Shown: piece after piece, positions 41,119 to 49,593 of the stretch
Position numbering within the stretch: position 1 is the first letter of the stretch
How the letters are laid out: every line of letters starts with the position of its first letter
From: Nocardia bovistercoris
GTDB taxonomy: Bacteria > Actinomycetota > Actinomycetes > Mycobacteriales > Mycobacteriaceae
DNA: 64,000 nt
Assembly: GCF_015674855.1 (NCBI RefSeq)
Contig: NZ_JADMLG010000012.1
Span: 1 to 64,000 of the forward strand
Direction: 5' to 3'
Made by a program: the position numbers and the translations under genes
The notes under the pieces: model-generated
What the model was told of the DNA's origin: nothing
Databases searched by the model: none
What the model saw: only the letters and a program-made list of their open reading frames with translations

Positions 41119-42840
41119 CTACCGCGTGTATCGGCGTGAAGTGTAGACGCGCGGACCGTCCTCGGTCTCGACGTGGGCCGTCGTTGACGCGCCGACGATG
41201 AGCAGGGTGCGCATATCCACCTCGGACGGTTCGAGCGCCGCCAGCGTCACCACCCGCACCGATTCGGTCGGACCGCCGACATCGCGGCCGATCACCACCG
41301 GCGTGTCCGGCTTGCGATGCTCGAGCAGCACCTCGCGCATGGCCGCGACCTGCCAGGTGCGCTGCGAGGACGCCGGGTTGTAGATCGCGATCGCCATATC
41401 GGCCGCCGCCACCGCCGCCAACCGCGCCGCGACGACCTCCCACGGCTTGAGCCGGTCCGACAGCGAGATCGTCGCGTAGTCGTGACCCAACGGCGCGCCC
41501 ACCCGCGAGGCCACCGCGTTCGCCGCGGTCAACCCCGGCAACACCCGCACCGCGACACCGTGCCATCGCGGTAGCGCTGCCTCCTCGAGCACCGCCGCCG
41601 CCATCGCGAAGACCCCGGGATCCCCCGAGGACACCACCGCGACCCGTGCCCCGCGTTCGGCCAGATCCAATGCCATGGCGGCTCTTTCGGACTCCACCCG
41701 ATTGTCACTGGCATGGCGCCGCTGCCCCGCCCGCACCGGCACCCGATCGATATAGGTGGTGTATCCGACCAGATCGGTGGCTTCGGCGAGCGCGTCCCGC
41801 ACTTCGGGCGTGGTCCACTCCGTCGCACCGGGGCCGAGCCCGACTACGACGACTTCGCCGCGTGCGCCGGTATGCGGATCGGAACCGTCTGTCGCATCGT
41901 CGGAACGCGCCGAGACCAGACCGTCCGATCGCGCCGAATCCGTCGCCTCGGATCGCGTCGAGCCCGCGAAGCCGGATCGCGTCGAGTTCGCGCGTGCGGC
42001 CTCCCGTACGGCCGACTCGCTCGGATTCTCGTGCTCGGGCGCGGACCGCGCCTGGCTCGTCGCGGTCTTCGAGTCAGCGGGTCGAGCGATCGCGGGCAGG
42101 GGAGTTGTCGGTGTCGGACCGGGTACCAGGGTGATCGAGAAGTACGGGACGTCGGCGTCGTTCACCTCGGCGGCGCGCGCGACGCGCTGGCGGCCGGTGC
42201 TGGCGCGTTCGATGTAGTACGCGTCGTCGAGGCGGCCCGATTCGGTGAGCGCCCGGCGCACGGCGGGATAGGTGCGGCCGAGTTTCATGATCGCGGCGGC
42301 CTCGGTGTCGCGCAGGCGGCGGGCGAGTTCCTCGGCGGGCAGGGTGCCGGGCAGCACCGTCAGCACCTGTTCGCCTTCGACCAGCGGGGTGCCGAGCGCG
42401 GCGGAGGCGGCGCTGACCGAGGTGATGCCGGGGATGATCTCGGCCTCGAAACGGTCGGCGAGCCTGCGGTGCATGTGCATGTAGGAGCTGTAGAACAGCG
42501 GGTCGCCCGCCGCGAGCAGCGCCACCGAACGCCCCGCCGACAGGTGCGCTGCCAGTCGCAGGGCCGACTCCTCGTAGAACTCCTCGATGGCGCCCTGATA
42601 GCCGCCGGGATGGTCGGTGGTCTCGGTGGTCACCGGATAGACGAGGTGTTCTTCGACCTGATCCGCGCGCATGTACGGCGCGGCGATCCCGCGCGAGATG
42701 CTGCGCCCGTGCCGCGCGGAGTGGAAGGCGATCACGTCGGCGGTCTCGATCACCTTGGCGGCCTTGACGGTCACGAGTTCGGGATCACCGGGACCGAGGC
42801 CGACGCCCCACAGTTTGCCGGGAGAGACGCTGTCGCTCAT
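41119..42840 (-). CDS. cobIJ: fused precorrin-2 C20-methyltransferase / precorrin-3B C17-methyltransferase
   Basis: A 573-aa bifunctional enzyme. The N-terminal CobI part (~1-245) has 'LWGVGLGPGDPELVTVKAAK' and 'SVALLAAGDPLFYSSYMHMH'. The C-terminal CobJ part (~330-573) has 'EVVVVGLGPGATEWTTPEVR', 'VAVVSSGDPGVFAMAAAVLE' and 'YNPASSQRTWQVAAMREVLL'. The two are joined by a Ser/Arg/Asp-rich linker encoded by 24-base repeats. It catalyses two SAM-dependent steps of corrin ring synthesis. The start overlaps the cobH stop (ATGA), so cobH-cobIJ are translationally coupled. Confidence 0.95.
   Translation of the reverse strand: MSDSVSPGKLWGVGLGPGDPELVTVKAAKVIETADVIAFHSARHGRSISRGIAAPYMRADQVEEHLVYPVTTETTDHPGGYQGAIEEFYEESALRLAAHLSAGRSVALLAAGDPLFYSSYMHMHRRLADRFEAEIIPGITSVSAASAALGTPLVEGEQVLTVLPGTLPAEELARRLRDTEAAAIMKLGRTYPAVRRALTESGRLDDAYYIERASTGRQRVARAAEVNDADVPYFSITLVPGPTPTTPLPAIARPADSKTATSQARSAPEHENPSESAVREAARANSTRSGFAGSTRSEATDSARSDGLVSARSDDATDGSDPHTGARGEVVVVGLGPGATEWTTPEVRDALAEATDLVGYTTYIDRVPVRAGQRRHASDNRVESERAAMALDLAERGARVAVVSSGDPGVFAMAAAVLEEAALPRWHGVAVRVLPGLTAANAVASRVGAPLGHDYATISLSDRLKPWEVVAARLAAVAAADMAIAIYNPASSQRTWQVAAMREVLLEHRKPDTPVVIGRDVGGPTESVRVVTLAALEPSEVDMRTLLIVGASTTAHVETEDGPRVYTSRRYTR
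41901..41986 (-). repeat. 24-bp coding repeats in the cobIJ linker (4 units)
   Basis: The core CGGATCGCG(T/C)CGAG recurs at 41901, 41925, 41949 and 41973, an exact 24-base period with a few substitutions. It encodes the Ser/Arg/Asp-rich linker between the two methyltransferase domains. Confidence 0.8.
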
Positions 42841-43472
42841 TCCTGTTCGCTCGCGATCGCGTTGAGCGCCGAGGCGGTGATGGCGCTGCCGCCTCTGCGC
42901 CCGCGCACGGTCAGATATTCGACGCCGCCGTATGCCACGAGCGCGTCCTTGGATTCGACCGCCCCGACGAAGCCGACCGGTATGCCGAGGATCGCCGCGG
43001 GCCGCGGCGCACCCGCGTCGAGCAGGTCGAGCAGGTGGAACAGCGCGGTCGGCGCATTGCCGATGGCGACAACCGCGCCGTCGAGTCGGTCGCGCCACAG
43101 TTCCAGCGCCGCCGCCGAGCGGGTGGTGCCCGCCGCGGCGGCCAGATCCGGCACGCGGGGATCGGCCAGTGTGCAGATCACCGCATTGTCGGCGGGCAGG
43201 CGTTTGCGGGTGACACCGGCGGCGACCATGTTCGCGTCGCACAGGATCGGCGCGCCCGCGCGCAACGCGGCGCGCGCGGCGGCCACCACGCCGGGGGAGA
43301 AGGCGATGTCCTCGGCCAGGTCGACCTGCCCGCAGCCGTGGATCATCCGCACCACCACCCGCGAGAGGTCCTCGGGGAACCGGTCGAGATCGGCCTCGGC
43401 CCGGATCGTCGCGAACGAGCGCCGGTAGATCTCGGCGCCGTCGGTGAGGTAGCTGGCACGCACGTCGGACAT
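42837..43472 (-). CDS. cobH: precorrin-8X methylmutase
   Basis: A 211-aa enzyme that moves a methyl group from C11 to C12 to form hydrogenobyrinate. The catalytic histidine is in 'VVRMIHGCGQVDLAEDIAFS'. Other family segments are 'GAPILCDANMVAAGVTRKRL', 'AVVAIGNAPTALFHLLDLLD' and 'ILGIPVGFVGAVESKDAL'. It is the first gene of the cobH-cobIJ unit. TAATGT lies seven bases before ATG 43472 on the minus strand, consistent with a leaderless transcript. No cobG lies upstream in this window. Confidence 0.95.
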   Translation of the reverse strand: MSDVRASYLTDGAEIYRRSFATIRAEADLDRFPEDLSRVVVRMIHGCGQVDLAEDIAFSPGVVAAARAALRAGAPILCDANMVAAGVTRKRLPADNAVICTLADPRVPDLAAAAGTTRSAAALELWRDRLDGAVVAIGNAPTALFHLLDLLDAGAPRPAAILGIPVGFVGAVESKDALVAYGGVEYLTVRGRRGGSAITASALNAIASEQE

Positions 43473-43479
43473 GCGCACC

Positions 43480-43485
43480 ACATTA
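43480..43485 (-). promoter_or_regulatory. -10 element of a likely leaderless cobH-cobIJ transcript
   Basis: On the minus strand TAATGT ends 7 bases before ATG 43472. Confidence 0.45.
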
Positions 43486-43525
43486 AGAGCCCATCCGCGC
43501 CGCGCGACGCCCAGGGTGCGGCGGC

Positions 43526-43963
43526 TCAGGTGCGCGGGCGTTCCAGGATGCGCGACATGACAATGGAACTGCGCGTCCGCCCGACGCGCGCGTTCTCCCG
43601 TATCCGCTCCACCGTCGACTCGATATCGGCCATGTCGGTGGCCATCACGTGCACGAGTGCGTCGGCTTCGCCCGCGATCGTCCACACGCCGACAACCTGC
43701 GGTATCGGTTCCAGGCTCCGTTTGAGTTCGGCCGGGCTGATGTTGTCGCGGTAGTAGACCTCCACGTACGCCTCGGTCTTCCAGCCGAGCGCGGACGGGT
43801 TCACCTGCGCCGTGAAGCCGGTGATCTGCCCGCTGGCGACCATCCGGTCGACGCGGCGCTTCACCGCGGGCGCGGACAGCCCGACCGACGCGCCGATCTC
43901 CTGGAAGGAGGCGCGCGCGGATTTCAGCAGGTGGCCCAGAATCTGCCGATCGATATGGTCCAT
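43526..43963 (-). CDS. Lrp/AsnC-family transcriptional regulator
   Basis: A 145-aa regulator with an N-terminal HTH ('IDRQILGHLLKSARASFQEI', 'GLSAPAVKRRVDRMVASG') and a C-terminal RAM ligand domain ('AYVEVYYRDNISPAELKRSL', 'VVGVWTIAGEADALVHVM'). It is divergent from a dimethylargininase-like gene, the same pairing as Rv2324/Rv2323c in M. tuberculosis, so arginine or a related amino acid is the likely signal. GGAG lies eight bases before ATG 43963. Confidence 0.92.
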   Translation of the reverse strand: MDHIDRQILGHLLKSARASFQEIGASVGLSAPAVKRRVDRMVASGQITGFTAQVNPSALGWKTEAYVEVYYRDNISPAELKRSLEPIPQVVGVWTIAGEADALVHVMATDMADIESTVERIRENARVGRTRSSIVMSRILERPRT

Positions 43964-43980
43964 ATCACTTTCTCCGCTTC

Positions 43981-44026
43981 TGACACAACGATTCGCTGAT
44001 TTGAGCACACATGACACAACGATTCG
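43981..44026. promoter_or_regulatory. paired operator-like repeats between asnC-type and ddaH genes
   Basis: TGACACAACGATTCG occurs identically at 43981-43995 and 44012-44026, 31 bases apart (about three helical turns, same face). This is the shared control region of the two divergent genes. It is a good candidate for AsnC-type regulator binding. Confidence 0.75.
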
Positions 44027-44100
44027 GTATTCCAGGCGCAATGCTAGGTCATTTACGGTCGTGGCAGTGCAAGGATTCGCGCCTACTCCGGGAGATCACA

Positions 44101-44946
44101 TTGACCTCAGTAGCCACCCTTCGGGCACCGGAACCCACTCCGGCCCGGCGCTCCACATCCCGCCGTTACGTCATGTGCCGACCTGACCACTTCGAGGTCG
44201 CCTATTCGATCAATCCGTGGATGGATCCCGGCGCGCCGGTGGACCGCGCGCTGGCGCTGGCCCAGTGGGACACGTTGCGCCGCTGCTTCGAAAGCCACGG
44301 GCACAGCGTCGAGGTGGTCCCCGGCGTGCCCGGCCTGCCCGATATGGTGTTCGCCGCCAACAGCGGCGTGGTGATCGGCGCACGGGCCATGTCGGCCCGC
44401 TTCACCCACCCCGAACGCGCCGCCGAAGGCCCGGCCTACCACGCCTGGTTCGCCGAGCGCGGTTTCGCCCACCTGGTCGCGGCGGGCGAAATCAACGAGG
44501 GCGAGGGCGATTTCCTGCGGGTCGGCGACCGCATCCTGGCCGCCACCGGATTCCGCAGTTCCCCCGCCGCGCACCGTGAGGTCGAATCCTTCTTCGGCCG
44601 CCCCGTGGTGACCCTCGGCCTCGTCGACCCGCGCTTCTACCACCTAGACACCGCCCTGATGGCCCTCGACGAGCACACCGTCGCCTACTACCCGGCCGCC
44701 TTCGACGCCGAAAGCCTCGACGTGCTCGCCGCCCTCTACCCCGACGCGATCCTCGCCCGCGAGGCCGATGCCCTCGTCCTCGGCCTCAACGGCGTCTCCG
44801 ACGGCCACAACGTCTTCCTCGCCGCCCGCGCTCACGGCCTGGCCGATGCCCTGCGCGAGCGCGGTTACAACCCGGTCGGCATCGACCTGTCGGAACTGCT
44901 CAAAGCGGGCGGCGGCGTCAAGTGCTGCACCCTCGAACTGCACTGA
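44101..44946 (+). CDS. ddaH: dimethylargininase / arginine-modifying hydrolase (DDAH-like)
   Basis: A 281-aa guanidino-group-modifying enzyme. The catalytic cysteine lies in the C-terminal 'AGGGVKCCTLEL', the histidine in 'NGVSDGHNVFLA', and substrate-binding segments include 'PDMVFAANSGVVIGARAMSA' and 'EGEGDFLRVGDRILAATGF'. It would hydrolyse dimethylarginine to citrulline plus dimethylamine, or arginine itself as in ArgZ-type dihydrolases; sequence alone does not separate these. Start: the frame is open from ATG 44011, which lies within the operator repeats. TTG 44101 has GGGAG six bases upstream and is preferred; ATG 44041 is another option. It is divergent from the AsnC-type regulator. 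Unlike in M. tuberculosis, no rocD gene follows. Confidence 0.82.
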   Translation: MTSVATLRAPEPTPARRSTSRRYVMCRPDHFEVAYSINPWMDPGAPVDRALALAQWDTLRRCFESHGHSVEVVPGVPGLPDMVFAANSGVVIGARAMSARFTHPERAAEGPAYHAWFAERGFAHLVAAGEINEGEGDFLRVGDRILAATGFRSSPAAHREVESFFGRPVVTLGLVDPRFYHLDTALMALDEHTVAYYPAAFDAESLDVLAALYPDAILAREADALVLGLNGVSDGHNVFLAARAHGLADALRERGYNPVGIDLSELLKAGGGVKCCTLELH

Positions 44947-45050
44947 AGACCTCACCCGTGCTGTGACATCCACGGCTTCGACCGACCGACTCGATGAACC
45001 GTTCAGCGGCGAAATCGGGTATCGGTCGGTGTCCGCCCGCGCCGAGACGC

Positions 45051-46331
45051 TCATCGACGCGGCGGAGTCAACGGTGCGGAGGGGCCGCCATAGGGGCTCG
45101 GGATCGACAGGGGTCCGACGGGAGCCGGGTCGGCGGTTTCGAATGGATCGCCCGCGGGCGGACGGACGACGGGGTCATCGGGTGGGCGTGGGGCGTTGCG
45201 GGCGCCACGCGGTATGAGGGTGGGGTCGGGATCGGTGCAGTCCGCGTTCAGGTACGGCAGGGGGTAGTCGGGGACGGACCCGGGGCGTCGCGGCAGGTCG
45301 TAGTCGCAGGCGTAGCGAGGATAGATGCTCGCCAGTGCCCACACGCCACCGTCGTGGAATGCCGAGGCCACCGCGTCGAGGGCGGAGCCGTCGCGTTGCC
45401 GGGGGAAGAAGAACTCGTTCAGCGCCGGTATGCGGGAATGGGCTACTCGGGAGACGGTGACCAGATTGCCGAGTAGCTGGACCATGGTCGGCGAGTTCTG
45501 GGCGAGGACGACATCGAGGGCCGACAGCATCGGCGGGGTTCGGTCGAGCAGTCGTTCGTAGCCGCCGGTCATCGAGGACACGCCTGCGAGGGTGGTCGAG
45601 AAATCGGCCGAGGCGGAGCGCAGTGCGGCGTTCCCGTCGTCGAGGGTGTTCAGGACGACTCCGCTGTTGCGGAGCAGGTTCACCGTCTGCGGCAGCACGG
45701 TGTCGAGGGTGGAGATCAGGAAGGTCCCGCCGTCGATGATGGTGGCCAGTTTGTCCGGACCGCTCGCGCTGACGCCGAGTTCTCGGGAGATCGCGGCGAG
45801 CCGTTCGGGATCGATCTGGGCGAGGGTCGCGCTCAGGCTCTCGAGCATGTCCGACAGTGGCACCGGCGTGGATGTGCGGTCGGCGTCGACCACCGCGCCA
45901 TCGGTCAGATAGGGGCCGTCATCGGTGTCGGGCACGAAATCCAGGTATTGCTCGCCTGCCGCGGAAAGCCCGGCGGCGCGTACCCGTCCGGTGGCGGGGA
46001 TACGGACGTGTTCCTCGATGGCGGCGACGGCGACCACCTTGTCTCCGGCGACCCGGACCGACTCGACGCGGCCGACGCGAACCCCGCGTACCGTGACGTC
46101 CTGGCCGGGGAGCAGCCCGCCTGAGGCGCGCAATTCCACGCGAACCCGGTAGGGATCATCGAGCGGGTCGATATCGAGGGCGCCGACCAGCAGGTATCCA
46201 CTGCCTGCCAGCAGAATCGCGAGCAGCCCGGCCAGCGAGCTCGCCGTGCGCCACCGGTGCGCCCGGCGTACGGCGCCGACCAGCAAGTAGGCCGGGATAT
46301 CCGCCGCGCGGCGGCCACGTGCGTCTGTCAT
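45051..46331 (-). CDS. MceF-type protein (last gene of the mce operon)
   Basis: A 426-aa MCE-domain protein. A membrane anchor ('SLAGLLAILLAGSGYLLVGA') lies at residues ~33-52, and the MCE/MlaD domain follows at ~60-140 ('YRVRVELRASGGLLPGQDVT', 'VRGVRVGRVESVRVAGDKVV'). A helical region comes next, and the C-terminus is Pro-rich with two cysteines. MCE proteins form the extracytoplasmic lipid-conducting tube of an ABC importer energised by MceG and the YrbE permeases. It overlaps the preceding gene by four bases and ends the operon. Confidence 0.9.
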   Translation of the reverse strand: MTDARGRRAADIPAYLLVGAVRRAHRWRTASSLAGLLAILLAGSGYLLVGALDIDPLDDPYRVRVELRASGGLLPGQDVTVRGVRVGRVESVRVAGDKVVAVAAIEEHVRIPATGRVRAAGLSAAGEQYLDFVPDTDDGPYLTDGAVVDADRTSTPVPLSDMLESLSATLAQIDPERLAAISRELGVSASGPDKLATIIDGGTFLISTLDTVLPQTVNLLRNSGVVLNTLDDGNAALRSASADFSTTLAGVSSMTGGYERLLDRTPPMLSALDVVLAQNSPTMVQLLGNLVTVSRVAHSRIPALNEFFFPRQRDGSALDAVASAFHDGGVWALASIYPRYACDYDLPRRPGSVPDYPLPYLNADCTDPDPTLIPRGARNAPRPPDDPVVRPPAGDPFETADPAPVGPLSIPSPYGGPSAPLTPPRR

Positions 46332-47431
46332 CGCGGCACACCTCCCCACCGTTGGCCGAGGCGATCGAGCATGTGCTGCAACGAGCCGACGAATGCCGTC
46401 CAATCGGTCGTATCGGGCAATCGAGCGCCCGACGTGCCGGGAAATCCGGGGTCGGGGACGGCGCCGACGGCCACTTGGGCCACATCGGCATCGATGTGTC
46501 CGTTGGGGCCGCTGATCATTTTCAGGACGACCGAGAGCATGGTGTTCAGTTCGCCGAGGTCGGCTTCGGGATTGAGCGCGGCGGCGTTCAAGCCTGCCGC
46601 GAGCCGGTCGGCGTTGGCCGCCATGCTCGTATCGTTGGTCCCCGCGATGCTGGGGAACCGCGCGAGCTGGGTGGTGATGATGTGCAAGCGGTCGACGAGG
46701 GTGGCGAAGGAGTCGGTGTTGTCGGCCAGAACCTCCATGGCCGGGCCGGCGGCGGTGATGGCGTCGGTGAGGACGCCGCGCTGGGCGGCGAGGGTGGCGC
46801 CGAGTTCGGATGAGGCGGCCAGGACGTCGTTGATCCGGGCGGATCGGGCCGAGAGTGTGCTCAGCAACGTGCGGGTCTCCGCCAGGAGGGTGGCGAGTCG
46901 TTCGCCGCGGCCGCCGACGTGTTCGCCGAGGGCGGAGAGGACGGTGGTGAGGTGTTCGATGGTTCCGCCGTTGACCAGAAGTGATGCGCGGGTGAGCATT
47001 TCCTCGATGGTGGCGGCCGCCGATGTCGACTCCAGCGGGATGGTGGCGCCGTCGGCGAGCGTCGGGGTATCCGCCGCCGGATCCGGGGGTGGTCGCAGTG
47101 CGACGAAGACATCTCCCAAGGGTGTCGCCGATCGCAGTTGTGCGCCCGTGCCGAGGGGAAGGCGCACGGCGGCGGTGATGCGCAGGGTCACCACGGCGGT
47201 GTAGTCGCGGGCCGACATGGATTCGACCTGGCCGACGTCGGCGCCGTTCAGTTTCACCTTCGCCGCGGTCGGCAGGTTGAGGGCGTTGGTGAAGGTCGCG
47301 GTGAGTGTGTAGGTGTCGCCGCTCAGGCCGGGCGCGGGTAACGGAAGTCGGTCGAGCCCGGCGGCGCAGCCGGTGACCGACAGCGCGAGGGTCGCGGCCG
47401 CGGTGAGGATGGTGCGGGAGCGAAGTGTCAT
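46328..47431 (-). CDS. MceE-type lipoprotein
   Basis: A 367-aa MCE-domain lipoprotein. The signal peptide ends in the lipobox LSVTGC, giving a lipidated cysteine at residue 22. The MCE domain follows ('DTYTLTATFTNALNLPTAAK', 'VKLNGADVGQVESMSARDYT'), then a long helical region that would line the tube. In known mce operons the fifth MCE protein is the lipoprotein, which fits its position. ATGA overlaps link it to both neighbours. Confidence 0.9.
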   Translation of the reverse strand: MTLRSRTILTAAATLALSVTGCAAGLDRLPLPAPGLSGDTYTLTATFTNALNLPTAAKVKLNGADVGQVESMSARDYTAVVTLRITAAVRLPLGTGAQLRSATPLGDVFVALRPPPDPAADTPTLADGATIPLESTSAAATIEEMLTRASLLVNGGTIEHLTTVLSALGEHVGGRGERLATLLAETRTLLSTLSARSARINDVLAASSELGATLAAQRGVLTDAITAAGPAMEVLADNTDSFATLVDRLHIITTQLARFPSIAGTNDTSMAANADRLAAGLNAAALNPEADLGELNTMLSVVLKMISGPNGHIDADVAQVAVGAVPDPGFPGTSGARLPDTTDWTAFVGSLQHMLDRLGQRWGGVPR

Positions 47432-48534
47432 CGGCCCTGCTTCCGCGCTGCCAGTCCGGTCAGGATGGCGGTGATACCGAAATCCGGGCCCATATCTCGC
47501 ATGGAGCCGGTGGCGCAGCCGAGGTTGCTCAGCTGCAACAGATTACAGATCTCCTTGACCATCTGACCGTCGAGCAGAACCCTGTTGAGGTCCACCGAGG
47601 CGCGCAGCGCGCCCACATTGTGGTCGATGGCGTTGTAGGCGTTGTCGGTGACCAAGGGGAACACGTCGAGGAATTCGGCGAGGTTGTAGTCGTAGGCAGC
47701 CAGTGTGCCGGTCAGGGTGTTCGCGTTGCCGACGAGGCCGGAGATGGTGTCCTTGTGGCGGACAAGCAGATCGGCGACCTGGGCGATGATCCGGTTGAGC
47801 GTGGCGCCGGTGTCGCCGCCGCCCAGTCGCCGATCGGCGAGGAAGTCGCCGAGTTGGGCTATGGCGCGGCCGAATTCACGCAGCGTGGCGTCGTTGCGGG
47901 CGGCGGCTTCGGTGAGCGAGTCGAGGTTGGTGACGATATCGGTGATGGCCGCGCGGGCGGCCGCGCCGTTGTCGGGGCCCTGCCGCAGTGCGCGGGAGAG
48001 TTCGTCGAGGGCGGTGCGCATCTCCTGGCCGTTGCCTTCGGTCGCAGCGGCGCTCAGTCCGATCAGGTCGGCGACCGGACCCGAACCGTTGCCGTCCCCG
48101 CCGAGGGAGGTGGCCAGTTTCCGCGTCATCGAGAGCAGAGCGTCGAATTCGACCGGTGTCTTCGTGCGGGTCGCGTCCAGGACGGCGCCGTCGGCCAGTG
48201 TCGGCCCGTCGCGGTAGACCGGTGTGAGCTCGATGTGGCGGTCGGTGAGTATCGAGTCCGAGATGGTCACCGCCCGGACATCGGCGGGCAACCGGATGCT
48301 GTCGTCGATGCTCATCCGCACTTCGACGTCGGCGCCGCGGGCGGTGATGCGGTCGATCCGGCCCACGCGCATGCCGAGCACGGAGACGGCGTTGCCTTCG
48401 TAGAGACCGTTGGTGTTGGCGAAATGTGCTGTGACGGTGGTGGTGTCGGAACCGGAGCCACCCGCGCATCCGACCAGGCACGCGGCGCTCGAGACCAGGA
48501 CGGCGAGTTTGAGGGTATGCGGGGTGAGGCTCAT
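47428..48534 (-). CDS. MceD-position MCE protein with a lipobox
   Basis: A 368-aa MCE protein. The N-terminus is a lipoprotein signal peptide ending CLVGC, cysteine at residue 23. The MCE domain ('TVTAHFANTNGLYEGNAVSV', 'LGMRVGRIDRITARGADVEV') and a helical needle region follow. The fourth MCE protein of an operon usually has an uncleaved anchor, so a second predicted lipoprotein here is unusual. ATGA overlaps with neighbours show tight coupling. Confidence 0.88.
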   Translation of the reverse strand: MSLTPHTLKLAVLVSSAACLVGCAGGSGSDTTTVTAHFANTNGLYEGNAVSVLGMRVGRIDRITARGADVEVRMSIDDSIRLPADVRAVTISDSILTDRHIELTPVYRDGPTLADGAVLDATRTKTPVEFDALLSMTRKLATSLGGDGNGSGPVADLIGLSAAATEGNGQEMRTALDELSRALRQGPDNGAAARAAITDIVTNLDSLTEAAARNDATLREFGRAIAQLGDFLADRRLGGGDTGATLNRIIAQVADLLVRHKDTISGLVGNANTLTGTLAAYDYNLAEFLDVFPLVTDNAYNAIDHNVGALRASVDLNRVLLDGQMVKEICNLLQLSNLGCATGSMRDMGPDFGITAILTGLAARKQGR

Positions 48535-49586
48535 CGGCAGTCCTCGAGGTAAGGGGCTTTGCCCGCGCTGACGGCGACCGCGCTCAGTGCGCACATCCAG
48601 GTGTCGAAGAACGCTCCGTCGGGGATGTCGGCGTTGAGCTCGGCGCCGCTGCCGGTGGCATTGGCGAACAATCGCCACGGGACCGGCAGGATTTGCAGGG
48701 TGTTGCGCAGCAGATCGTCGTGAGCGGCGATCATCGATGTCATATCGTGCAGGTCGGTCAGTAGCTGTTCGATCTCGGCGTGCTCGCCTACCGCGATCGG
48801 TTCGAGCCTGCCGACCAGGGTGGTCGTCGCGTCGAGAAGGCGACGTACGGCGTCCTGGCGAGCGTTGATCTGCTGGAGCAGGGTGCGACCGCGACCGACC
48901 ATCGCGGCGAGATCGGACCGCTGGGTCTCGATGACGGTGGCGAGGTGACCGGTGCTGGTCAGCAGGTCCCCGATCTGATCGCGGCGTTGGGCGATGACGC
49001 TCGACAGAGATCGGACATCGCGCAGGATGCCGGGTATCAGGGTCGGCGCGCCGTCGAGTCCGTGTGAGAGCGCGGTCATCGACTCGGCGATCCGGTCGGC
49101 GTCGAGCTGGTCGAAGGTGGTGGTGGCGTCTTGCAGAGCGGTTTCGAGATCGTAGGGAACAGTGGTGTGTGCCAACGGAATTCGATTGTCGGGCAGGACT
49201 CCCGCGCCGGTGGAGCGCAGTTCGACGTAGCGCGAGCCGAGGAGCGTGGTGAGCTTGATCGCGGCTTCGGTGTCGGCGCCGAGCGCGGCATCGTCGTTGT
49301 CGATCTTCATGATGACCTCGACATGGTCGCCCGCCAGCCGCGTGCCGGTCACCGTGCCGACCGGAATGCCCGCCCAGGTGACCGCGTCGCCCGCGTCGAT
49401 TCCGGCGGCTTGGGCGAAGTCGGCCCGATAGGTTCGGGCTCCCAGGTGCAGCGAGTTGATCCCGACCGTCGCGACCAGTGCCACCAGTAGCAGGACCACC
49501 GCTGTCAGTCCGATTCGTAGCGAGGCGTCCGCCGCACCCGCACGACGCGCGGACTCGCTTCTGAGTAGTGTGCGTAGTCTTTTCAT
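48531..49586 (-). CDS. MceC-type protein
   Basis: A 351-aa MCE protein with an N-terminal membrane anchor ('IGLTAVVLLLVALVATVGIN', residues ~26-45) and the MCE domain ('TYRADFAQAAGIDAGDAVTW', 'AGIPVGTVTGTRLAGDHVEV'). A helical region runs to about residue 290. It is the third MCE gene of the operon and begins 7 bases after the mceB-type stop. Confidence 0.9.
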   Translation of the reverse strand: MKRLRTLLRSESARRAGAADASLRIGLTAVVLLLVALVATVGINSLHLGARTYRADFAQAAGIDAGDAVTWAGIPVGTVTGTRLAGDHVEVIMKIDNDDAALGADTEAAIKLTTLLGSRYVELRSTGAGVLPDNRIPLAHTTVPYDLETALQDATTTFDQLDADRIAESMTALSHGLDGAPTLIPGILRDVRSLSSVIAQRRDQIGDLLTSTGHLATVIETQRSDLAAMVGRGRTLLQQINARQDAVRRLLDATTTLVGRLEPIAVGEHAEIEQLLTDLHDMTSMIAAHDDLLRNTLQILPVPWRLFANATGSGAELNADIPDGAFFDTWMCALSAVAVSAGKAPYLEDCR

Positions 49587-49593
49587 CAGGGTC

